From Negativicutes bacterium (GTDB taxonomy: Bacteria > Bacillota_C > Negativicutes > Sporomusales_B > JARLHX01): DNA of 7,767 nt. The DNA lies in assembly GCA_031292035.1 (NCBI GenBank), contig JARLHX010000138.1:1-7767 (forward strand). The letters run 5' to 3'. Within the stretch, counting starts at the first letter, position 1. The number at the start of each line of letters is the position of its first letter. Below are positions 1-6,962 of this stretch, piece by piece. Position numbers and translations under genes: made by a program. The notes below the pieces were generated by a model. The model saw only the letters and a program-made list of their open reading frames with translations. It was not told where the DNA came from and did not search any database.

Positions 1-650
1 ACAAGAATATCGAAGGCGACCTGCCTTTACCGAATGTGCTTCGCCTGCGGTTTAAAAAGGATACCTGTTTGACGGATGCCATCGTGACGATTGCCGGTGA
101 AAAATTTATTGCTCAATATCACTTGTGGCCGGTCACGAGCACCGAAAATGAAAAGATCGAAATACAGCCAGCCGACACCCGGCCATTGGATATTTCGGGC
201 GTGGGTTTTTCGCAGCCGCAGCTCAAAAGTATTGCCCTGAACCTCTTTTGCCGTTCACCGGGTAAGGCTATTGAAAAGACCAAAGCTTTTGGCCTGAAAG
301 CGTCACTTTACCATTTGTACACAGCAGGCGATTATATTTTTATCGATTTAGGGTACCACAACAAAACCAACCTGGCCTATAATATTGATGAATTCCGCTT
401 TAAGGTGGATGATAAAAAGGTGACCAAAGCCACCAATGTGCAGTCGGTCGAGATCAAACCTTTGTTCATCCTTTTTGACAGTCCCTTTTTTCAAAAAACT
501 TACCGCAACATCATCGTCCTGAAGAAAATGAGCTTTCCGGGAAATAAGCTGCTGCATATCGAATTGAGCGAAAAGCAGCTCTCCGGCAGGGTCATTACGC
601 TGAATGTCAGCTATAAGGATGTCCTTGATGCGGATACTATCCCTTTGTAA
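1..650 (+). CDS. traN: Conjugative transposon protein TraN (DUF4138), 5'-truncated
   Basis: This is the C-terminal 215 residues of a TraN-like protein, a component of the Bacteroidota conjugative transfer apparatus thought to belong to the envelope-spanning mating channel. The frame is open from base 3 to the stop at 648-650, so the true start lies upstream of the window. A GTG at 36 could be mistaken for a start, but coding clearly continues before it (residues read KNIEGDLPLPN). Family marks seen are the segment around YIFIDLGYHNKTNLAYNID, which matches the TraN pattern of a short strand followed by a 'N-x-(T/S)-N-x-x-Y-x-I-D' stretch, then an FRF...DDKK turn and VEIKPLF. Near the end comes a hydrophobic/basic stretch (NIIVLKKMSFPGNKLLHIELSEK) like the usual C-terminal beta-strands. 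Full TraN proteins are around 300 residues, so roughly the first third, including any signal peptide, is missing here. The stop overlaps the next ATG. The family call is firm; the role is from family knowledge. Confidence 0.85.
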   Translation, partial: KNIEGDLPLPNVLRLRFKKDTCLTDAIVTIAGEKFIAQYHLWPVTSTENEKIEIQPADTRPLDISGVGFSQPQLKSIALNLFCRSPGKAIEKTKAFGLKASLYHLYTAGDYIFIDLGYHNKTNLAYNIDEFRFKVDDKKVTKATNVQSVEIKPLFILFDSPFFQKTYRNIIVLKKMSFPGNKLLHIELSEKQLSGRVITLNVSYKDVLDADTIPL

Positions 651-652
651 TG
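648..652 (+). promoter_or_regulatory. TAATG stop/start overlap (translational coupling)
   Basis: The TAA stop of traN and the ATG of the 83-residue gene share one A. No Shine-Dalgarno sequence precedes this ATG, so re-initiation by ribosomes finishing traN is the likely mode of translation. This ties the acidic protein to the transfer operon. Confidence 0.6.
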
Positions 653-901
653 AACCCCCTGAAAAGCCTTGAACCGGACGAACTTGCGCGTTTCGATTAC
701 TTGCAGTCGGTTTTTGAGGAAGAATTTGAAGCAGTCCATCTCACGTTTCACGTTAGCGGCATCCTCGTCTATGAACTGCTGAACCTGCTGGCAGCCTGCG
801 CGCATCTTTTTGACGAATTCGGCTTCCCAGAAAGCGAGGACATCCGCCTGCTGCGATATGCCGTTACCGGCACCATCGCTGAATACCTGGAAGGAGAATA
901 A
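650..901 (+). CDS. Small acidic protein of unknown function
   Basis: This is an 83-residue protein that I do not recognise. Its ATG shares a base with the traN stop (TAATG at 648-652), and its stop lies 2 bases before the next ATG, which supports a real, translationally coupled gene. It is strongly acidic: 17 Asp/Glu against 4 Lys/Arg, including a cluster EEEFE at residues 23-27 and ESED at 61-64. The middle (about residues 35-54) is hydrophobic and probably helical ([20 protein letters not shown]). It is too polar overall, and flanked by too much charge, to be a convincing membrane segment. There is no signal peptide and no known motif. Size and charge would fit a helical accessory or partner protein of the downstream methylase-helicase, or a DNA-mimic anti-restriction protein, but nothing in the sequence proves either. 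The gene's reality is well supported by spacing; its function is unknown. Confidence 0.75.
   Translation: MNPLKSLEPDELARFDYLQSVFEEEFEAVHLTFHVSGILVYELLNLLAACAHLFDEFGFPESEDIRLLRYAVTGTIAEYLEGE
891..896 (+). promoter_or_regulatory. Shine-Dalgarno AAGGAG before the methylase-helicase gene
   Basis: AAGGAG ends 7 bases before the ATG at 904, a classic ribosome-binding spacing, and overlaps the last codons of the acidic-protein gene. It decides the start of the long gene. It stands out because the ATGs at 650, 6461 and 6963 have no such site, as is usual in Bacteroidota. Confidence 0.65.
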
Positions 902-903
902 TC

Positions 904-3900
904 ATGGCATTTAACAGTACAAAAAAGCTATCGGGCAATATCGAGGCCTTGCGGCTGGCCTTTTCCGAACAGGATAGCTATAGTGACGAAGAAGCCGCAG
1001 TCTTACGAAATTATGCCGGTTTCGGCGGCCTGAAGGCAGTTTTATTTGGCGCAGGTGATAAAGAAAGCTGGGTTGCGCAAAATGCCTCGGCCAATGACCT
1101 GCGGCTTTATCCGCTGATGATGGAATTGCACCAGCTTTTGCAGGAAAAACTATCGCCCGCTGATTATAAAACTGCGATTGCCACGCTTAAAAACAGCATT
1201 ACTACGGCATTCTATACGCCTGATCTGGTGCCTGCCGCCTTATATTCAGCCATGAACGGCCGGGAACTTATACCACAGCGGTTGTATGAGCCAAGTTCAG
1301 GCGCGGGTGTATTTATCACCGAAGCGGTAAAAGCCTTCCCGGATTTACAGGAAATCAACGCGGTAGAAAAGGATGTCCTGACCGGCAGGGTACTCATGGC
1401 GCTGGCCTTGACCTTGACGCCAGACAGTATCGTCCAGGTTCGTGGCTTTGAAGAAACATCGGCGGAAGAAAAAGGCAAATACGATTTCATCACCAGCAAT
1501 ATCCCCTTTGGTAATTTCCAGGTGTATGATCCAGCCTACCAGGGCAGCGCGGTCACTTCCAAAATACACGACTACTTTTTTGCCAAAGGGCTGGACAAGT
1601 TAGGTGACGGCGGTTTACTGGCCTACCTCGTAACCGACGCCTTTTTAAATACGGCATCCAATTCATTGGCGCGTAAGCACGTCTTTACCTCTGCGGATTT
1701 TATCAGCCTGTCGGTCATGCCGGAAAACCTGATGAAGGATACAGCGAATACAGAAGCGCCCAGCCATTTATTGCTGGTACAGAAGAATGATTTTAAGGAG
1801 GAGTTTACCGAAGCGGAAATGCTACTGATAGATACGGTTGAGCAGGAAAACAGCTTTGGCAGCTTCTCGCTCAACGCTTATATCGCCCGCCACCCTGAAC
1901 TGCTGTTGGGCGATACCAAAGGCGAAGGCAAAAACCAATATGGCAAGGCCATGCAGATGGTTTGGCAGAAAGGCCCGCTGGAGGAAATTCGTCAGCCGCT
2001 GATGGAACAGATCGCTGAAGGCCTGGCGGCCAACTTTGACCGGGAGCGATGGCGGGCCTTGCAGCAAAAGCTGGCCGCAGAAAAAAGCAGTACAAAAGAC
2101 ACCCAAAAAACCGCCGGAAACGAGCGGTTTTTTACGTTTCTGGAAATGCCTGAAGTTGCGGCAGAACAATCGGCGGGTCAGGGTCAGCTCGGTTTGTTCG
2201 ATGCGCCGTCTGTCAATAACGACCAGGCGCAGGGCTATTTGTCCGATATAGACAGGGCTTTTGTCGATCCGGCAACCGGCAGGCAGATCAGTACCATACG
2301 AACCACCGCAAAACCCGAACATGACAGCATTGTGCTGATTACGGCGAGGGCGAAAGAGTCCGGCCGTTACCTGTATAAATTATACAGCAATGTACAGGAA
2401 CTGAGCTTTTCCAATAAATGGGTCAGCGGCAATACGCTCAGCTATGAGCTGAAAGCGCTATCCGCCAAACTCAAGCATTTCGGGCATGACTACCGCTATG
2501 AAGGCGACAAAAGTCTCGAAGGTGCATTCCAATTGCTACCCGACCGGCCGGTGCCGTTTACGGCGCTGAAGCCGTTTTATACCCGCGATACTTTAGTCAT
2601 TCATGAAGGGAAAGCCGGTTTGACCGGCCTGATCGAAAACGGCGCTGCGGATTTCAAGCCCTTCGATGAGCAAAAGGACATTTCCTTTTTTAGGCAGTAT
2701 ATTCCCTTGCGCGACACCTATATGGAGCTATATGCTGCTGAAGCACAAACCTTGCAGGTACAGCCTGACTTGCGCGTGCTGCTGAACCGCTACTACGAAA
2801 GCTTTAAGGGCAGGAACGGCGAACTGAACCGTCCTATCAACCGCAACCGTTTGTTGCAGGACGCGGCACTGGGATTCACTATTTTGTCATCGCTGGAGCG
2901 TCGCGAAAACGATGCCTGGACAAAAGCGGACATCTTTTACGGGCCGGTATTCCCGCAGCAGGAAAACCTGCATACCGATGACCCTGCTGAGGCGCTGGCG
3001 CGGAGCCTGAATGATAAAGGCTTTGTTGACCTGGATTATATCGGTAAAATGACCGGGCTGGACGAGCATGAATTGGTGCGCAAGCTGGACCGCAATGTCC
3101 TGTTGAACCCGGCCAGCAAGGCTTGGGAAACCACCGATGCTTATTTGTCAGGCAACGTGGTCGCCAAACTCGAAAAGGCGGAACAAATAGCCGCTGAAAA
3201 CCCGGAAGATATTCAATTGGCCCGGAGCCTCGCCGCCATCCGGCGCGTACAGCCGGAAAAGATACCCTTTGAAGTGCTGGACTTTAACCTGGGCGAACGC
3301 TGGATACCAATACGCTATTATGAGCAATTCGCCAGCGACTTGTTTAGCCTGGAAACCAACATCGAGTTCTTTTCATCGGTCGATTCTTTTAAGGTGAATT
3401 ACCGGCACGGCAACGCCAAAACCGACGAGGAATTTGCGATTATGCCGAAGTCAGGCATTAAAATGAAGGGCGCAGCGCTCCTGGAGCATGCGCTGGAAAA
3501 TACCAGTCCCTACTTTAGCTATACCGTCGGTAAAGGCGACAGCGCCGTCCGGCTGCCGGATAACGATGCAATACAGCTGGGCCATCAGAAAATTGAGTCC
3601 ATCCGGAGCCGGTTTGAAGAATGGCTGCGTGATTTGCCAAACGCGGAAAAGCAAAACCTCGAAGATTTATACAATAATACCTTTAACTGTTATGTGCTGC
3701 GCCAGTATGATGGCAGCCATTTGACATTCCCGGGCCTTGACCTTAAAGCATTAGCTATACCCGCGCTATATGCGTCGCAGCGTGACGCTGCCTGGCGTAT
3801 TATTCAGGAATACGGCGGCTTGATTGATCATGAGGTCGGATTGGGAAAGACACTCACCATGATTATCGCCGCAATGGAGATGAAGCGGCTGGGTATTGTG

Positions 3901-6438
3901 CAAAAACCGATGATCCTGGCTATGAAGGCCAATGTCGAAGAAATTGCTAATACATTCCGTAAGGCCTATCCCCAGGCAAAAATATTAGCCCCTGGCAAGG
4001 AAGACTTTACACCGGTCAAGCGCAAAACTATTTTTCACCAGATCAAAAATAACAACTGGGACTGTATTATTTTGACGCACGAACAGTTCGGCAAGATACC
4101 GCAGTCACCGGAGATTCAGCAGCAGATATTTGAGATCGAACTGGACAATATTGAACGGGATTTGGACACGTTGAAGTCGTTGGGCGGCGAAGTGTCGCGC
4201 AGTATCTTGAAGGGGCTGGAGTTACGTAAGAATAACCTCGAAGTCAAACTGAAGCTTGTGCTGGCTGCGATTGAGCATAAAAAGGATATGGGCATAGACT
4301 TCCAGGAAATGAATGTTGATCATCTCTTTATTGATGAATCGCATATGTTCAAGAACCTCACCTTTACGACAAGGCATACACGGGTAGCAGGTTTGGGCAA
4401 CCAGGAAGGAAGCCAAAAAGCCTTGAACATGCTTTTTGCCGTGCGCACCTTGCAGCAAAAGTTCGATGCGGACTTATGTGTTACTTTCTTATCAGGTACG
4501 CCGATCTCCAACAGCCTGACCGAGATGTATTTGATCTTTAAGTACCTGCGGCCAAATGAGCTGGAGCGACAGCATATAGGCAATTTTGACGCATGGGCGG
4601 CGGTATTCGCCAAGAAGACCACCGACTTTGAGTTTTCGGTCACCAACCAGATCACCGCCAAAGAGCGCTTCCGGCATTTCATTAAGGTGCCCGAATTGGC
4701 TTTGTTCTATAACGAGATCACGGATTACAAGACTGCGAAGCATATTGCGCTGGATAAGCCGGAACTGGAAGAGACATTGGTGAATATCCAGCCTACACCG
4801 GATCAGCAGGATTTTATTACCAAACTGATGAAATTTGCCGAAACAGGCGACGCAACCCTGATCGGTCGGGCACCGCTAACAAAAGAAGAAGACAATGCGC
4901 GGATGCTGATTGCCACCAATTATGCCAAAAAAATGTCGGCAGATATGCGGCTGATCGACCCGGAATATGAAGATCATCCGAATAATAAGGTAAATGTTTG
5001 CGCCCGTAAGATCGCCGAAATTTATCATCTCAGCAACGAGCATAAAGGTACGCAGATTGTATTCAGCGACATCGGAACACCAAAACCGGGGGTATTTAAT
5101 ATTTACGATGCCCTTAAGCAAAAGCTTGTCCGGGATTTTGAGATCCCTGAACATGAGATCACTTTTATCCATGACTGGAGCGACCGGCAAAAACCGGAGT
5201 TGTTTCGTAAAATGAACGCCGGTGAGATCAGGCTGCTGATCGGCAGTACACAGAAAGCAGGTACAGGCTTGAACGTTCAGGCCAGGGTTTTAGCGATGCA
5301 CCATTTTGATACACCCTGGCGGCCAAGCGACCTGGAGCAGCGCGACGGCCGGGGTGCCCGCCAGGGCAACTGGCTGGCAAAAAAGCACTACAATAACAAA
5401 GTGCTCAATTTTATTTATGGCGTAGAGAAGTCATTGGATGCTTACAAATTCAACCTGCTTAAAAACAAGCAGACCTTTATCTCGCAGATGAAAAATTGCG
5501 AATTGAATGTCCGCACACTGGATGAAGGCGCGCTGGATGAAAAGAGCGGTATGAACTTTTCCGAGTATGTAGCTATTCTTTCCGGCGATACGACCCTTTT
5601 AGATAAGGCCAAAGTGGAAAAGAAGGTGGCACAACTGGAAGGCTGGAAGTCAGCGCACTTTAAAGAGGTTGCGCGAAACCGCTACAGCCTGGAAAACGCC
5701 GAAAAGGAATTAATGAGCGTGAAGGAAACATTGGACGGCGTGCTCAAAGACCAGGCATTGTATCAAAAAGAACTAAAATTTGCCAGGGACGGTACAAAAC
5801 TCAATCCGGTAAGCTTAACCGGGTATGATTTCGCTGATTCCGAAGCGTTGGGCAAAAAGATCATTGAATTTTACCGTGGCTGGAAGCCGAAAAGAGATGA
5901 GCCGGATGAAAAGCAGATCGGAATATTGTATGGCTTTAAGCTTTATATACGCCAGCAAAAGGAAGGCTATGAGGAAGACAACCTGTTTAAATACCGGTTG
6001 CAAAACCACCTGTTTGCCGAAGGGCCCGGCGGGATCAAATACCTATCCGGCGGCGGCCATCCCAACGTCGATAATCCCAAACTGGCAGCCCGTTATTTCC
6101 TGAATGCCATTGACAAGGTAAACGGCCTGCGGGACACCTACGAAAAAAAACATTCTGAACTCGAAATCGAAATGCCGACGCTGCGCGAACTCAGCCAGAA
6201 AACTTTTGAGAAAGAGGGTGAATTAACTGAACTGCGCGTGGAACTGCGGCGGCTGGAAGGCGAGATCGCGGCCAAGATCAGGGAAACGCAGATGAAGGCC
6301 GTACCTGCGGATGAGGAAGTTGAACAGGACGAAGAACAAAAAATCGAAGATACGCTCGACCACTCCGAAAACCTGCGGCTGTTGCGCCTGCAATCAATTG
6401 ACCTGCCGGGATACCCCGCCGAAGGCATGGGGCGCTAA
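904..6438 (+). CDS. Giant N6-adenine methylase / SNF2-like helicase fusion (DarB-type)
   Basis: This is an 1844-residue protein combining a DNA methyltransferase-like domain with an SF2 helicase/translocase. N-terminal part: a family-typical NYAGFGGLK (36-44), [10 protein letters not shown] (97-106), the AdoMet-binding motif EPSSGAG (129-135), and motif IV as NIPFG (199-203) in place of NPPY/F. A polar, low-conservation linker follows (about 385-440). The middle (about 450-950) carries family blocks such as [12 protein letters not shown] (701-712), [12 protein letters not shown] (741-752) and NLGERWIP (795-802). Helicase motifs: Walker A HEVGLGKT (976-983), DESH (1144-1147), SGTP (1197-1200), GTGLNVQ (1453-1459) and [10 protein letters not shown] (1479-1488). 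A helical insertion lies between Walker A and DESH (about 1065-1125). The C-terminus is charged and coiled-coil-like (about 1580-1640 and 1740-1800) with an acidic tail (1800-1820). The architecture matches large methylase-helicases of conjugative elements and phages; phage P1 DarB protects DNA from type I restriction. The same job here is inference. The start is set by the AAGGAG site. No frameshift is seen. Confidence 0.85.
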   Translation: MAFNSTKKLSGNIEALRLAFSEQDSYSDEEAAVLRNYAGFGGLKAVLFGAGDKESWVAQNASANDLRLYPLMMELHQLLQEKLSPADYKTAIATLKNSITTAFYTPDLVPAALYSAMNGRELIPQRLYEPSSGAGVFITEAVKAFPDLQEINAVEKDVLTGRVLMALALTLTPDSIVQVRGFEETSAEEKGKYDFITSNIPFGNFQVYDPAYQGSAVTSKIHDYFFAKGLDKLGDGGLLAYLVTDAFLNTASNSLARKHVFTSADFISLSVMPENLMKDTANTEAPSHLLLVQKNDFKEEFTEAEMLLIDTVEQENSFGSFSLNAYIARHPELLLGDTKGEGKNQYGKAMQMVWQKGPLEEIRQPLMEQIAEGLAANFDRERWRALQQKLAAEKSSTKDTQKTAGNERFFTFLEMPEVAAEQSAGQGQLGLFDAPSVNNDQAQGYLSDIDRAFVDPATGRQISTIRTTAKPEHDSIVLITARAKESGRYLYKLYSNVQELSFSNKWVSGNTLSYELKALSAKLKHFGHDYRYEGDKSLEGAFQLLPDRPVPFTALKPFYTRDTLVIHEGKAGLTGLIENGAADFKPFDEQKDISFFRQYIPLRDTYMELYAAEAQTLQVQPDLRVLLNRYYESFKGRNGELNRPINRNRLLQDAALGFTILSSLERRENDAWTKADIFYGPVFPQQENLHTDDPAEALARSLNDKGFVDLDYIGKMTGLDEHELVRKLDRNVLLNPASKAWETTDAYLSGNVVAKLEKAEQIAAENPEDIQLARSLAAIRRVQPEKIPFEVLDFNLGERWIPIRYYEQFASDLFSLETNIEFFSSVDSFKVNYRHGNAKTDEEFAIMPKSGIKMKGAALLEHALENTSPYFSYTVGKGDSAVRLPDNDAIQLGHQKIESIRSRFEEWLRDLPNAEKQNLEDLYNNTFNCYVLRQYDGSHLTFPGLDLKALAIPALYASQRDAAWRIIQEYGGLIDHEVGLGKTLTMIIAAMEMKRLGIVQKPMILAMKANVEEIANTFRKAYPQAKILAPGKEDFTPVKRKTIFHQIKNNNWDCIILTHEQFGKIPQSPEIQQQIFEIELDNIERDLDTLKSLGGEVSRSILKGLELRKNNLEVKLKLVLAAIEHKKDMGIDFQEMNVDHLFIDESHMFKNLTFTTRHTRVAGLGNQEGSQKALNMLFAVRTLQQKFDADLCVTFLSGTPISNSLTEMYLIFKYLRPNELERQHIGNFDAWAAVFAKKTTDFEFSVTNQITAKERFRHFIKVPELALFYNEITDYKTAKHIALDKPELEETLVNIQPTPDQQDFITKLMKFAETGDATLIGRAPLTKEEDNARMLIATNYAKKMSADMRLIDPEYEDHPNNKVNVCARKIAEIYHLSNEHKGTQIVFSDIGTPKPGVFNIYDALKQKLVRDFEIPEHEITFIHDWSDRQKPELFRKMNAGEIRLLIGSTQKAGTGLNVQARVLAMHHFDTPWRPSDLEQRDGRGARQGNWLAKKHYNNKVLNFIYGVEKSLDAYKFNLLKNKQTFISQMKNCELNVRTLDEGALDEKSGMNFSEYVAILSGDTTLLDKAKVEKKVAQLEGWKSAHFKEVARNRYSLENAEKELMSVKETLDGVLKDQALYQKELKFARDGTKLNPVSLTGYDFADSEALGKKIIEFYRGWKPKRDEPDEKQIGILYGFKLYIRQQKEGYEEDNLFKYRLQNHLFAEGPGGIKYLSGGGHPNVDNPKLAARYFLNAIDKVNGLRDTYEKKHSELEIEMPTLRELSQKTFEKEGELTELRVELRRLEGEIAAKIRETQMKAVPADEEVEQDEEQKIEDTLDHSENLRLLRLQSIDLPGYPAEGMGR
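2105..2133. terminator. Terminator-like perfect inverted repeat inside the methylase-helicase gene
   Basis: AAAAAACCGC (2105-2114) and GCGGTTTTTT (2124-2133) are perfect reverse complements separated by a 9-base loop. On either strand this gives a GC-rich stem base followed by six T, the form of a bidirectional intrinsic terminator. It lies within codons 401-410 of the long gene, in the polar linker between the methylase domain and the central region. Structure is seen directly; activity is not shown, and ribosomes translating the gene would normally suppress it. The stem has only four G-C pairs, so it may be weak. Confidence 0.35.
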
Positions 6439-6460
6439 TTTTTAATCACTAAATAATTTA
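6439..6460. other. Short AT-rich intergenic leader
   Basis: This is a 22-base gap between the methylase-helicase stop and the next ATG. It is almost entirely A/T, has no Shine-Dalgarno sequence and no terminator, and ends in the symmetric TAAATAATTTA (6450-6460) directly against the ATG. It is best read as a Bacteroidota-style AT-rich, unstructured translation leader within one operon. Confidence 0.4.
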
Positions 6461-6949
6461 ATGATGGTGCAGTTTGAACATTTCCGCTGTCCGCTGCACC
6501 GTTATACCTTCTCGGTTAAACCTATGCGCATTTGGGTGGAAAGCAGATGTAAAAGCCGCGTGTTGAATCTCTTTGCAGGCCAAAGGTTATTAAACATTGA
6601 TGAGACCCGCAACGATCTCGATCCGGCTATGCCTGCCGATTATCACCTCGACGCACTGGAGTTTCTGCGCAGTTGGCAGGGGGATAAATTTAATACCATT
6701 TTGCTTGATCCGCCTTATGCTTACCGCAAAAGCATGGAGATGTATAAGGGGATGGTTTGCAGCCCGTTCCGGCAGTTAAAGGATGAAATCCCACGCTGCC
6801 TGGCACCCAACGGTATTGTCATAACTTTCGGCTACCACTCGATAGTCATGGGCACAGGCCGAAACTTTACACTTGAACGGCTGGCATTATTCAGCCACGG
6901 CGGAGCGATACACGATACCATTGCCAGTGTCGAACGCCTCACACTTTAA
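6461..6949 (+). CDS. Compact DPPY-type DNA adenine methyltransferase
   Basis: This is a 162-residue class I AdoMet-dependent methyltransferase. Seen: motif I as LNLFAGQ (35-41), an acidic stretch after the second strand (NIDETRNDLDP, 45-55), YHLDALEFL (61-69) in the motif III region, and the catalytic motif DPPY (83-86) followed by a positively charged YRKSMEMY. The C-terminal part carries FGYHS (123-127) and SHGGAIHDT (145-153), which I recall as conserved in small 'DNA methylase' proteins of mobile elements and archaeal viruses. Motif order (I before IV) fits the gamma type. The protein is little more than the catalytic core: there is no room for an ordinary target-recognition domain, so specificity may come from a partner or be low. 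N6-adenine of DNA is the likely target because of DPPY, but cytosine-N4 or RNA cannot be excluded. It has no adjacent restriction enzyme. Start: ATG at 6461 or the adjacent ATG at 6464; neither has a Shine-Dalgarno sequence. Confidence 0.75.
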   Translation: MMVQFEHFRCPLHRYTFSVKPMRIWVESRCKSRVLNLFAGQRLLNIDETRNDLDPAMPADYHLDALEFLRSWQGDKFNTILLDPPYAYRKSMEMYKGMVCSPFRQLKDEIPRCLAPNGIVITFGYHSIVMGTGRNFTLERLALFSHGGAIHDTIASVERLTL

Positions 6950-6962
6950 TCATTTTATTTTT

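Noticed and set aside
36..38. GTG as the start codon of traN
   Set aside because: The same frame is open back to base 3 and the visible gene is shorter than the TraN family, so this is an internal valine.
484..498. Adjacent T6 and A6 tracts in traN
   Set aside because: The symmetry has a one-base centre that cannot form a hairpin; it follows from Phe-Phe-Gln-Lys-Thr codons.
1822..2322. Reverse-strand open frame of 166 codons inside the methylase-helicase gene
   Set aside because: It lies fully antisense to a well-supported coding region, has no motif and a Phe/Arg/Gln-rich composition typical of a shadow frame, and has no start context.
2543..2552. Palindrome ACCGGCCGGT
   Set aside because: It is a single 10-base palindrome in coding sequence, without spacing partners or a T tract; it is expected by chance at this GC content.
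2614..2628. GCCGGT-TTG-ACCGGC hairpin
   Set aside because: It has a short stem, a 3-base loop and no T tract, and lies within coding sequence; there is no reason to give it a function.
4320..4682. Reverse-strand open frame of 120 codons over the helicase motifs
   Set aside because: It is antisense to conserved helicase motifs DESH and SGTP; composition and lack of any family feature mark it as a shadow.
6138..6428. Serine-rich reverse-strand frame (96 codons)
   Set aside because: The serine-rich sequence is the complement of Glu/Lys-rich coiled-coil codons of the real gene.
6436..6443. TAATTTTT as a Bacteroidota -7 promoter element (TAnnTTTG)
   Set aside because: The final G is missing and no TTTG lies at the proper distance upstream; it is more likely part of the AT-rich leader.
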